DNA from: JAAYAY01 sp964563135 | GTDB lineage: Bacteria; Planctomycetota; Planctomycetia; Pirellulales; Thermoguttaceae | Reading direction: 5' to 3' | Length of the DNA: 64,000 bases | Assembly (NCBI GenBank): GCA_964563135.1 | Contig: CAZLWV010000018.1 | Location: forward strand, 1-64,000 | In this document: positions 1 through 7,248 of the stretch, piece after piece | Layout: each line of letters starts with the position of its first letter | How positions within the stretch are numbered: position 1 is the stretch's first letter | Notes under the pieces: model-generated | Told to the model about the DNA's origin: nothing | The model's input: the letters and a program-made list of their open reading frames with translations, nothing else | Database searches by the model: none | Made by a program: the position numbers and the translations under genes

Positions 1-2
1 AG

Positions 3-413
3 CGGCTCGAGGACGCCCAGGAGGCAATCGACCGCGGAGAGTTCACCGCGGCCGTGCTGTTGATCCGTTCGGCGATCGACACCGCGGCCCACGAGGCACT
101 TGGCCGGTCCAGGGATTCAGCCATGTTTATCCACGTCGTAACCCAGGAGGTCGACGCCGCACGCTTGACCCGGCGGAAGGTCGGGAAAATGCGAAAGCGG
201 GCCAATGCGGTGGCCCACGGAGGGCGCGAAGGATACGCCAGGGAGGCGTTGCGGATGCTGACCCTGTTCCGTGCCATTGCCGCCAGGTGGCTCGAGCGGA
301 TGCCGGGCGGATCGCCGGCCAGCCTGGCCCAGCCCGAGCCCCGTCAGAGCCTGGTCCGCCAAGAGCTGGGCGAGTTGGCCGGCCGCCAGGTCGACCAGGT
401 TGAGGCCGTGTAA
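3..413 (+). CDS. HEPN/DUF4145-like protein, C-terminal part (cut by window start)
   Basis: The reading frame is open to the window edge, so the gene starts upstream; a GTG at 54 is only an internal possibility. The visible 136 residues are mostly helical and charged. They include SAIDTAAHEAL and then MRKRANAVAHG, in which an Arg is followed after five residues by a His; this resembles the R-X4-6-H signature of HEPN-type domains and the C-terminus of DUF4145 proteins. HEPN domains are often RNases in toxin or defence contexts, but the motif alone does not prove activity here. The next gene on the same strand is an HNH nuclease 78 bp downstream, so the pair may belong to an accessory or defence segment. 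The product could equally be a plain helical protein of unknown role. Confidence 0.45.
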   Translation, partial: RLEDAQEAIDRGEFTAAVLLIRSAIDTAAHEALGRSRDSAMFIHVVTQEVDAARLTRRKVGKMRKRANAVAHGGREGYAREALRMLTLFRAIAARWLERMPGGSPASLAQPEPRQSLVRQELGELAGRQVDQVEAV

Positions 414-491
414 CCCTTCGAAGTGCGCCGCCCCGGGGGTGCCCGAGCGTTATCGGGGCCCCAGGGCGGCCATGCAGACAAGTGATCGGCA

Positions 492-926
492 ATGAACGAA
501 CCCCGCAAACGCCCAGACCGGCGAAAATGGCAAAAGAGAAGGCCCGACCAGAAGCGAGTACTTCGGTTCGACGTCTTTGCGCGAGATGGTTTCCGTTGCG
601 TCTATTGCGGCGCCGACCTCCTGCAGAGTCTCGACGTGCTGCTGGCCGCGACGGTCGACCACTTCGCCCCGCGGAGCGCCGGCGGCCGCTTCACACGCGA
701 CAACCTGGTAACCTCGTGTGGAGTCTGCAACGGCCTGAAGGCTGGCGAGACAAACCTGACGCTGCCCGAGGTCCGCGAGATAATCGCAGCGCGACGGGAG
801 ATGCTGATTGCCAAGACGCTGGCGGAGCTGGTCCGCGTCGGGGTACCGGCCGAGCGGATGCCGGCGGGGATCGAGCTGCGGCCCGACCAGGCCGCGGCGA
901 TCGCGGCGGCGACTGCGCCGAGCTGA
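492..926 (+). CDS. HNH endonuclease
   Basis: Predicted 144-residue nuclease with a complete HNH fold signature. A basic N-terminus is followed by VFARDGFRCVYCGADL (first zinc Cys pair), TVDHFAPRSAGG (the DH catalytic core) and NLVTSCGVCNGLKAG (second Cys pair and catalytic Asn region). HNH proteins of this size cleave DNA and occur as stand-alone, mobile or restriction-linked nucleases; the target cannot be read from sequence. The C-terminus carries an ELVRVGV...ERMPAGIE segment, and a degraded second copy of its coding sequence lies just after the stop codon. The gene sits between a HEPN-like gene and a truncated tRNA-Arg, which suggests an accessory island. No strong Shine-Dalgarno is visible before the ATG. 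Confidence 0.85.
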   Translation: MNEPRKRPDRRKWQKRRPDQKRVLRFDVFARDGFRCVYCGADLLQSLDVLLAATVDHFAPRSAGGRFTRDNLVTSCGVCNGLKAGETNLTLPEVREIIAARREMLIAKTLAELVRVGVPAERMPAGIELRPDQAAAIAAATAPS

Positions 927-929
927 GCG

Positions 930-1041
930 AGCTCGTTGCCAAGGAGTTGGTCCGCGTCGGTGTGTCGAGCGCATGCCGGCGGGGATCGAGCGGCAGCTGA
1001 CCCCCGAGGTCCACCTGGCCGCCGCATTTCGTGAGAAATGA
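930..1041 (+). pseudogene. decayed duplicate of the HNH gene's 3' end
   Basis: Just after the HNH stop codon the DNA repeats the gene's own end. The segment near 945-995 encodes ELVRVGV in one frame and, after a shift, ERMPAGIE in another; both match the segment at about 823-885 inside the HNH gene. Two frame changes would be needed to read through, so this is a non-functional remnant. Either the protein once ended in two such repeats, or a local tandem duplication has decayed. Confidence 0.55.
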
Positions 1042-1182
1042 CCTTTGCCCACCTGGTGGCCCCGGACCTGAAAACCGGGGCATACTTCCGCCACCAATTT
1101 GCATACACCGCACAGCAGGGTATGCTTCTCTTGGCCGCATCGGTCACCCTGCCCCCCGATTCCGATGCCGGTCGGCAAACGA

Positions 1183-1225
1183 AACGATCACGCTGATTGC
1201 CCACGGCGTGATCGTTTTGTTTTGC
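1183..1225 (+). terminator. intrinsic terminator-like hairpin
   Basis: A perfect 11-bp stem, AACGATCACGC (1183-1193) paired with GCGTGATCGTT (1206-1216), has a 12-nt loop. It is followed by a T-rich tail (TTGTTTTG) on the plus strand. The pairing continues imperfectly outward through the A/T-rich flanks, so the hairpin could also stop minus-strand transcription. It may end the HNH transcript. Confidence 0.6.
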
Positions 1226-1414
1226 CTCAGCCCCGCCTGCGCTCGCGAGGTGTATGCCCCAGATTCCGACACCCGTTTCGACACCCGACGACACCAAAAC
1301 GGGCGTTTTTCTGCGGTTGGAGCGGACAAGAGCGGAGAAGCGGAAAACTCGAAATATGCTGGATTTCTCGGGGTTTCCGCGTTTTTCAGAGGAAAAAGCA
1401 ATTAGTGTTTTTGC

Positions 1415-1454
1415 TTCCGAAGACCGATGCGCTATCCAGTTGCGCCACGGGCGC
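1415..1454 (-). pseudogene. 5' half of a tRNA-Arg(TCG) gene, 3' half missing
   Basis: Reading the minus strand from 1454, the sequence gives a 7-nt acceptor strand GCGCCCG, a D arm with GCGC stems around AACTGGATA, the 5' anticodon-stem strand TCGGT and the anticodon loop CTTCGGA with anticodon TCG. After one more base the match stops: the 3' anticodon strand, T arm and acceptor complement are absent and no such sequence appears further down in the window. A short AAGCAA/TTGCTT hairpin with a T run (1391-1418) follows at the break. Ending at the anticodon loop is where tyrosine recombinases often cross over, so this may be a scar of an integrated or deleted element. A tRNA intron with a distant 3' exon is less likely. 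Confidence 0.7.
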
Positions 1455-1772
1455 GTGGCCGTTTCCTGCTCGCCAGCCGACGGGCAGGATGACTTCGACA
1501 AGTGTACCACAACCGCCACGACCTTGGAACCCAGTCGGCCGAGCCGGTTGTTTGCTGCTCAGGGGGCAGTCGGATCGTGGCCGTCTTGCGGGCGGGTCCG
1601 CCATCCAACGGGCCCAGTGGGCTCGCCAAGAAAGCACACAAGCCGGGCTGCCCCTCCAGACTCTTGGCGAGTTGCTGGTCCCGGCTTGTGGCGCAGTTTC
1701 ACGAGGTGCCCCCTCGGCCCATGGCGGCAAGGGCCGCAGGTCACGCACGGGATGAGGCTGCGCGTCGCGCGG
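1455..1772. other. no gene recognised
   Basis: This stretch lies between the truncated tRNA and the 3' end of the peroxiredoxin gene. Open frames on both strands are short and lack any recognisable motif or ribosome binding site. No clear terminator for the peroxiredoxin gene was found. Confidence 0.4.
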
Positions 1773-2363
1773 TCAGGCGTAGGTCTTCTCGAAGAACTCC
1801 TTGCTCCCCTTGGGGTCTCCCTTCATCGAAGCCTTTCCTTCCTCCCAGTTGGCAGGGCATACCTCGCCGTGGGTCTCGAAGAACTGGAGCGCCTTGACCA
1901 TCCGCAGGGCCTCTCCAACACTCCTGCCCAGGGGAAGGTTGTTGACCACCTGATGCTGCACGGTCCCGTCCTTGTCGATCAAGAACAGGCCGCGAAGGGC
2001 GATACCGCCGGGCAGAAGCACGTCGTAGGCCTGAGCGATCTTCTTGTCCAGGTCTGCGATCAGCGGATAGGCGATGTCGCCGATTCCACCCTGCTTCCGC
2101 GGCCTTTCCCGCCAGGCCAGGTGGCTGAAGTGGCTGTCGACCGAGCAGCCCAGGATTTGAACCCCCAGTTTCTCGAACTCTGCGGCAGCCTCCGAAAACG
2201 CGATGATCTCGGTGGGGCAAACGAACGTGAAATCCAGCGGATAGAAGAACAGCAGCACGTACTTGCCCCGGTAATCCGACAACGAGACTTCCCGGAAACT
2301 GCCGTTGGGCATTACCGCCTGCGCCTTGAAGTCCGGCGCCTCTTTCGCAACCAACACGCTCAT
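1773..2363 (-). CDS. 2-Cys peroxiredoxin (AhpC/Prx1 type)
   Basis: A 196-residue thiol peroxidase that reduces H2O2 and organic peroxides in the cytoplasm. The peroxidatic cysteine is in FTFVCPTEI, with the conserved preceding Pro and Thr, and the resolving cysteine is in GEVCPANW near the C-terminus, which defines a typical 2-Cys enzyme. Length and the YPLDFTFVCP block fit the family. The start is placed at the ATG at 2363 because GAGGAG lies just upstream; a longer frame to 2393 has no ribosome site. The gene is monocistronic on its strand. No thioredoxin or AhpF-type reductase is adjacent, so the electron donor is not shown. Confidence 0.93.
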   Translation of the reverse strand: MSVLVAKEAPDFKAQAVMPNGSFREVSLSDYRGKYVLLFFYPLDFTFVCPTEIIAFSEAAAEFEKLGVQILGCSVDSHFSHLAWRERPRKQGGIGDIAYPLIADLDKKIAQAYDVLLPGGIALRGLFLIDKDGTVQHQVVNNLPLGRSVGEALRMVKALQFFETHGEVCPANWEEGKASMKGDPKGSKEFFEKTYA

Positions 2364-2770
2364 TCCTTTCACTCCTCTGCAAATATCGGTCACATCGTTC
2401 GTTGTTTCCGTCGCTTGGGCGACGGGTGATTGACTCCTTGCGGGAGGTCCAAAGCCTGTTGTCTCCCGCTTGAGGCAATTAATGCAACCACATATCTGCC
2501 GTCAACTTGGCCCCGCGACTGCTTCCGGATTATCCCTTGATTCACGGGCTGTCGGCTCGCCGGCGCCCGAGAAACGACACTTTCGACAGCACCAAAATCG
2601 CTGCCCGTCAGAAACGGAACCATGCCCTGCCTATTTATCCATAATACAACTTTTGAGTGCAATTGAAATACCTCGCAAATGGTAGTCTGTTGGGCCTTCT
2701 CGCCGTCCAAGGCCAGGGCCAACCAGCTCTGCGGGAACTGGCGGAAGTGGCCGGATCAAGAAACGACAGC
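2364..2770. other. intergenic region upstream of the peroxiredoxin gene
   Basis: No convincing gene is present. On the minus strand a TTGACG hexamer (complement of 2500-2505) with an AT-rich hexamer about 18 nt downstream (near 2477-2482) is a weak sigma-70-like promoter candidate for the peroxiredoxin gene. The part near 2630-2670 is unusually AT-rich for this genome. No PerR, Fur or OxyR site could be assigned with confidence. Confidence 0.3.
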
Positions 2771-2797
2771 GGGAGGCGGTCACACGTACCGCCTCCC
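2771..2797 (-). terminator. hairpin terminator of the PADK-repeat lipoprotein gene
   Basis: A perfect 10-bp inverted repeat (GGGAGGCGGT at 2771-2780, ACCGCCTCCC at 2788-2797) with a 7-nt loop lies about 50 bp past the stop codon of the lipoprotein gene. The T tract after it is poor, so it is a strong hairpin with uncertain termination efficiency. Confidence 0.6.
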
Positions 2798-2848
2798 ACA
2801 TGTTGAAAGATCACTTGTGGCTTGGCACCACTGGGGAAACCGGTTCGC

Positions 2849-3319
2849 CTACGGGGCCGGTTTGTCCGCCGGTTTGTCGGCGGGGGCATCCGCCGGCTTA
2901 TCCGCCGGCTTATCCGCTGGCTTGTCGGCTGGTTTGTCCGCCGGCTTGTCCGCTGGTTTATCCGCCGGTTTGTCCGCGGCGGCGGGGGCGTCGGCCGGTT
3001 TGTCCGCTGGCTTGTCCGCGGCGGGGGCATCAGCCGGTTTGTCCGCTGGCTTGTTCGCGTTGTCGGCTGGAACCAGTTTCGGCGCTGCATCGCCTGCAGC
3101 CGGCGCCGGGGCTTCGTCTTTCACCGCCGGTGCCTCTTCGCTGGCCGCCGGTGCAGCGGCTTGCGTATCGGTGGGCTCGGCCGTGGTCATGTCCACGGGC
3201 GGTGGGGTGGGATCAGGGCCGGAACCGCCTTTGTCTGTCGGGGCGGTCTTGGCCGGACATCCGGCCACAACCAAGACGAGACCCAGCATGATGACCAGAA
3301 CACCTAACCTCTTCTTCAT
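2849..3319 (-). CDS. PADK-repeat lipoprotein
   Basis: A 156-residue lipoprotein of unknown function. It starts at MKKRLGVLVIMLGLVLVVAG with a lipobox VVAGC, so the mature protein begins at a lipidated Cys and is tethered to a membrane. The mature chain is Pro/Ala/Thr-rich, and its last 60 or so residues are a tandem array of PADK/PADAPA units. Such Pro-Ala-Lys arrays form extended, unfolded, positively charged stalks that can span or bind the cell wall or surface polymers. The start is at 3319, preceded by a strong AGGAGGTG site; the longer upstream frame is rejected. The frameshifted CBS gene lies 93 bp upstream on the same strand. The array resembles phase-variable surface repeats, but unit codons vary, so slippage is limited. 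Confidence 0.75.
   Translation of the reverse strand: MKKRLGVLVIMLGLVLVVAGCPAKTAPTDKGGSGPDPTPPPVDMTTAEPTDTQAAAPAASEEAPAVKDEAPAPAAGDAAPKLVPADNANKPADKPADAPAADKPADKPADAPAAADKPADKPADKPADKPADKPADKPADKPADAPADKPADKPAP
2855..3065 (-). repeat. tandem PADK-coding repeat
   Basis: Twelve-base units coding Pro-Ala-Asp-Lys recur with small changes (some Ala-Pro insertions) across the end of the lipoprotein gene. Units differ at third codon positions, so the array is conserved in protein more than in DNA. Confidence 0.8.
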
Positions 3320-3412
3320 GTCGCACCTCCTAAATGCTCGAATGGGTGGGTCGTGAACGTTCTCAGGATACGTCTTCCCCTTGGGAAAGTAAATACGCTC
3401 GTTCCGAGACAC

Positions 3413-3864
3413 CTAGCCCTCGGATTGGCCTGGCGACACTGCGGCTTCAGGTAGTTCTGTGAAGAGCTGCTGACGCACACTGCCCGCGAATACCAGGTCG
3501 CGCCGGCTGACGACCCCCACGACTCGACCCTTCCGAACCACCGGCACGCGCCGGATCCGCTTCTCGATCAGCAGATCGATCAGATCCGCCATGGGGCACA
3601 ATTCCTCACGGCGACCACGTCGACCGACATGAATTCTCCCACCCGCCCCTGCAGTTGAAGGTCCCGCACGGCGCGGAGAAGATCGAATTCTGTCAGCATT
3701 CCCAGCAACTGTCGATTTGCGTCGACCACGGGCAATCCGCTGACGTGCTGCTCCTCCAGCAACCTCGCAGCCTCCTGGATCGTCGTATCCGGCCCGACTG
3801 TCACGACCGGCGTCGACATGATCTGCGCTGCCGATGAGAATAGACCTGCCGCCACGCTCATCAT
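3413..3864 (-). pseudogene. paired CBS-domain protein, frameshifted
   Basis: Two frames together encode one protein with a CBS pair, a module that binds adenosine nucleotides and regulates other proteins. The first frame (from ATG 3864, with GAGGA upstream) gives IMSTPVVTVGPDTTIQEAAR, HVSGLPVVDANRQLLGMLTE and VGEFMSVDVVAV. The second continues as EELCPMADLIDLLIEKRIRR, VPVVRKGRVVGVVSRRDLV and the C-terminus. One base is missing at about 3607-3608 (GCCGT|GAGGAA on the minus strand); restoring it would rebuild an uninterrupted protein of about 150 residues. The break is either a recent mutation or a sequencing indel. The scaffold gap lies only 285 bp from the gene start, so error is plausible. 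Confidence 0.75.
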
Positions 3865-4064
3865 ACCCGATTCCTCGAATGTTTGCTTCCGAATCCGGCC
3901 GGGCGGCAGCAGCCCAGTCGGGTTGCCGCTTCAGCCCCAGAGTAATGCCAAGGTCCCGACCCATGGGCCGCGCCGTCGGTCCGTCACGGAAACCACCAGG
4001 TACGCCCGATTGATCTACCACCTTGGCGGGGACACCAGCGAGCGGCCGGCGGAAGCGGGAGAAG
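3865..4064. other. intergenic sequence before the assembly gap
   Basis: No gene is recognised between the CBS gene start and the inverted repeat beside the gap. Short open frames on both strands have no motif. Confidence 0.35.
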
Positions 4065-4148
4065 GTGCGGGAACGCCATGAGAGACGTCACGCTTCAATT
4101 GCTGCAGAAGGCCCTTGAAGCGTGACGTCTCTCATGGCGTTCCCGCAC
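4065..4148. repeat. perfect 34-bp inverted repeat abutting the gap
   Basis: The 34-base arm at 4065-4098 (beginning GTGCGGGAACGCC) is repeated exactly in reverse complement at 4115-4148, with a 16-base loop, and the right arm ends directly at the Ns. A perfect arm ending at a contig edge is typical of a fold-back artefact, but a true cruciform that stops sequencing is also possible. Confidence 0.85.
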
Positions 4149-4158
4149 NNNNNNNNNN
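4149..4158. other. scaffold gap (10 Ns)
   Basis: Ten Ns of fixed-looking length join two contigs; the real distance and content are unknown. Confidence 0.98.
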
Positions 4159-4363
4159 CGGCGGGACCTCACTCACTACCGTCAAGGATACTACCAGATT
4201 GTCGCCGTGCCGGCATTTTTCGGCGGTCCGAAACCGGTCTGGCCGCCCGTGAATTCATCCCCTGTCCGTTCCGCACTGGTGTTGCAGAATCCAGGCTTTG
4301 GCTAGACTAAGGGATTATTGGTTCGGCCTTGGTCATATCCTTGCCAACTGCTGTCACGTCTTC

Positions 4364-4421
4364 GTGACCCGAAGCGTAAGCGAGGCAAGGTGTTACCCTC
4401 CTCGCTCGCGATTCGGGTTAC
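4364..4421. repeat. REP-like imperfect inverted repeat
   Basis: Two 22-base arms (4364-4385, starting GTGACCCGAAGCG; 4400-4421, ending TTCGGGTTAC) are near-perfect reverse complements, separated by 14 bases. It lies in non-coding sequence and resembles dispersed extragenic palindromes. No second copy was noticed in this window. Confidence 0.6.
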
Positions 4422-4500
4422 GATTGGACGGGCAACCTTACGATCAAGGCCTGTTGGCTCCGTGACTGACTGGGGAATACTTCGGTGCGTCATTTCCCGA

Positions 4501-4560
4501 GAAACCGGGCTCCCGCTGGTGGCCCTCGTTTCACAATCAGTGCAGGACTCAATAGAACCC
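4501..4560 (+). repeat. dispersed 20-codon element, copy A
   Basis: This 60-base block is about 80% identical to the minus strand of 51683-51742. Read in the same frame, both encode GLPLVALVSQS followed by a similar Q.S.EP tail: 16 of 20 residues are identical, and all seven third-position differences are synonymous. It ends 55 bp upstream of the histidine-kinase start and points toward it. There is no convincing start codon or ribosome site for it as a separate gene. Confidence 0.65.
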
Positions 4561-4615
4561 GACGGGGCTGGTCTTGGGGCACTTCGCAGCGGACTACGGG
4601 GGTCAGGCAGCGACC

Positions 4616-7246
4616 ATGAAGGCGATCGTTCTCGACCCTCTGGAGCGACGACGGCACCTCGTCCAGACCGTCCTCCTGGAATGCGGACACCAGGTGACGA
4701 CCGTCAGTTCGGTGGAAGAACTTCTGGCTGCGCGTCGCTCGGGCGGTCACCAGTTGGTGTTCGTTGCGGCCGACATCCTCCGCGACCGAGGACTGCCCCT
4801 CAGTCAGCAGCTGCGGATTCCCGGAGAGGAGGGAAGCTGCCTCATCCTGGCACTGGAATGCGACCGTGTCGCCGACCCCCGTGAACTGCTCGCCGCCGGG
4901 GCCGACGATGTACTAGCCGGCCCCCTGGAGGCCGAATCGCTTGCCCTGCGGACCGCGATCGCGGAACACCATCTTCAGCGCGCCCTGAGAAGAGACCGCT
5001 GGTTCGAAACGCTCATCGCCCTCGGAAACACCGTCTACACGGTGACCGATGTTCATGGAACCATCCTCTACACCAGTCCCAGCCTGACCAGCCTGTCCGG
5101 GATCCCGCTCGGCGACGTCGTTGGCAAGAGCGTGTTCGATCTGGTGGTTCCCGAGGATCTTGAGCGGGTGCGGCGCCTTTTCGCGGAGGTCGCCTCCAAG
5201 CCGGGCGAAACCCTGCGGGCGCTGCTCCGCTGCTGGAACGGGCGCGGAGCCCAGAGCGTGGTGGAGGCCAGTGTTCGCAACGGGCTCGAAGACCCGCTGA
5301 TCGGTGGGTTGATCATCACGTCGACCGACGTGACCCGCCAGCGCCAAATGGAATCGGCCCTCGAATCCAGCCAGACCCGTTACCGGACGCTGGTTGAGAC
5401 GGCCCGGGAGGGCATCGCGATCTGCGACGCCGACGAGAAACTGACCTTCGTCAATCCCGCATTTGCCGAGCAGCTTGGCTTCCCGCGCGACGAGATGACC
5501 GGCATGAACCTCCGCGAACTGACGGATGCCGCCGAGTTTGCCAGGTTGCAGCGAGAGACGGCTGCGCGCCGCTTGGGCACCGCCAACCGCTACGAAGTCC
5601 GCCTGTTCACGAAACAAGGGAGTCTGCGGGTCCTCGCCGTTTCTGCGGCTCCCCTGTTCAGCGAAACCGGAGAGTTTCTCGGCACGCTCGGCGTAACGAC
5701 CGATATCACCGACCGCCGCCGCGAGGCCGAGCGGCTCCGTAAGAGCGAGGAACGCTATCGCCTGATCGCCGAGAATGTGAGCGATGTCATCTGGTCACGG
5801 CACCTGCCCGAGCCCGTGCCGGTCCCCGCCCTTGCCGACTTGGCGGCTGCGGAAGCCTTTGCCGAGGAGATCCTGGGTGGTCTCGAGGCCACCTACGTCA
5901 GCCCCTCGGTCACTCGGATGCTCGGCTATAGCGTCTCCGAGGCTCTCATGTACTCCGTGCGCGACGTTCTCGTGCCGGCCTCCTACGCCAGGCTCCGCAA
6001 GGCCGTGGCATCGGCCGCGCTCAATCACCAGAGCGGGCAACCGGGGTCGATGACTGTCGAGCTGCAGTACCTCACCAGAGACGGCGGAACGCGATGGGGA
6101 GAACTGACCGGTACCTTCCTCTGGGATGATCAGTGCCGAATCGTCGGCAGCCTGGTCGTCACGCGCGATATCACCGAACGCAAACAGGTGGAGGAGGCGC
6201 TGCTCGGTTCGGAGCTGCGCCTCCGCCGCCTGATCGAGAACATGCCGGACTTCGTCATCCTCGTCGACGAGAATGCCCGGATCTGCTACGTGAACCGGGC
6301 TGCTGCCAATCGCCAGCCCCAGGAAATGCTCGGGCACGACGGTTTTGGATTCCTGGTCGAGGCGTCGCGCGAAGCCTGCCGCCAGCTTTTCGCCACCGCC
6401 CTGAAGACAGGCGACGTTCAGTTCGTCGAGGTCCAGGGTGTTTCCGGTCTCTGGTGGAGCTGCCGCCTCGTTCCGTTGAAGGAGCAGACCGGCACGAGCC
6501 ACGTGATGATCATCTGCACCGACGTGACCGAAGAGAAACGCGTGGGCGAGGCCCTCCAGGACGAACAGGATCTCCTGCGCCGGCTCATCGAGCTTCACGA
6601 GCGCGACCGCAAGGTCCTGGCCTTCGAACTTCACGACGGCTTCGCCCAACAGCTCACCGGCGCCATGATGTCCCTGGAAGCGGCAGCTCGCCTGATCTCC
6701 TCCGCCCCGGAGAAGGCAGCGGCCTCACTGAAGGATTCCATGCGGCTTCTGCGGGACAGTGTCGACGAGTCGCGCCGGCTCGTGAGCGGTCTCTGTCCCC
6801 CCGTACTCGACCAGTTCGGGATCGTTCCCGCCGTCGAGCACCTCGTTGGCCTCAACCATTGCGGCGAGCAACTGGAGATCGAATTCGTCACGCGGGGCCG
6901 CTCCCAACGCCTGGCGTCTCCCATCGAAAACGCTGTCTTTCGTATCGTTCAAGAGACCCTCACCAACATTCGGCGGCACAGCGGAAGCCGGAAGGCGGTC
7001 GTCGAACTCCGCTTCGATGACCAGACCGTTTCCGTCCAGGTCCGCGACTGGGGGTCCGGGTTCGATCCTGGCAGCGTTCGCGAAGCCTGCTTCGGCCTCC
7101 GCGGAATCCGCGAACGGGCTCGTCTCCTCGGCGGGCAGGCAGAAATCGTCAGCTCCCCGGGCGGCGGCACCGTCGTCCAGGTCTCCCTCCCCATGATCGA
7201 ACCGGCTCCCGACAGCGGCAACCGCGGCGAGTGGGATTGGGGCTGA
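4616..7246 (+). CDS. multi-PAS sensor histidine kinase (HisKA_3/NarX-like)
   Basis: An 876-residue soluble-looking two-component sensor kinase. Residues 1-110 resemble a degenerate receiver domain (MKAIVLDPLERRRHLVQTVL, with an Asp in VAADIL). Four PAS domains follow at roughly 125-240, 245-370, 375-530 and 530-650, seen from repeated TDVTRQ, TDITDR, RDITER and TDVTEE ends. The dimerisation and phosphoacceptor helix contains FELHDGFAQQLTG with His673, followed by a GHKL ATPase domain (NIRRHSGS, DWGSGFDP, GLRGIRERARLLGG). HisKA_3 kinases usually pair with NarL/LuxR-type regulators; none is adjacent. No membrane segment is seen, so a cytoplasmic redox or ligand signal through PAS is likely. The start at ATG 4616 avoids an N-terminal tail that lacks homology. 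Confidence 0.92.
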   Translation: MKAIVLDPLERRRHLVQTVLLECGHQVTTVSSVEELLAARRSGGHQLVFVAADILRDRGLPLSQQLRIPGEEGSCLILALECDRVADPRELLAAGADDVLAGPLEAESLALRTAIAEHHLQRALRRDRWFETLIALGNTVYTVTDVHGTILYTSPSLTSLSGIPLGDVVGKSVFDLVVPEDLERVRRLFAEVASKPGETLRALLRCWNGRGAQSVVEASVRNGLEDPLIGGLIITSTDVTRQRQMESALESSQTRYRTLVETAREGIAICDADEKLTFVNPAFAEQLGFPRDEMTGMNLRELTDAAEFARLQRETAARRLGTANRYEVRLFTKQGSLRVLAVSAAPLFSETGEFLGTLGVTTDITDRRREAERLRKSEERYRLIAENVSDVIWSRHLPEPVPVPALADLAAAEAFAEEILGGLEATYVSPSVTRMLGYSVSEALMYSVRDVLVPASYARLRKAVASAALNHQSGQPGSMTVELQYLTRDGGTRWGELTGTFLWDDQCRIVGSLVVTRDITERKQVEEALLGSELRLRRLIENMPDFVILVDENARICYVNRAAANRQPQEMLGHDGFGFLVEASREACRQLFATALKTGDVQFVEVQGVSGLWWSCRLVPLKEQTGTSHVMIICTDVTEEKRVGEALQDEQDLLRRLIELHERDRKVLAFELHDGFAQQLTGAMMSLEAAARLISSAPEKAAASLKDSMRLLRDSVDESRRLVSGLCPPVLDQFGIVPAVEHLVGLNHCGEQLEIEFVTRGRSQRLASPIENAVFRIVQETLTNIRRHSGSRKAVVELRFDDQTVSVQVRDWGSGFDPGSVREACFGLRGIRERARLLGGQAEIVSSPGGGTVVQVSLPMIEPAPDSGNRGEWDWG

Positions 7247-7248
7247 CA

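Noticed and set aside
1272..1308. Second terminator in the 1-1.7 kb spacer
   Set aside because: CCCGTTT/AAACGGG has an 18-nt loop and a 7-bp stem; too weak to call.
2679..3356. Gly-Leu-Ser-Ala repeat protein on the plus strand
   Set aside because: It is the complement of the PADK array, and the minus-strand lipoprotein has a perfect lipobox and AGGAGGTG site.
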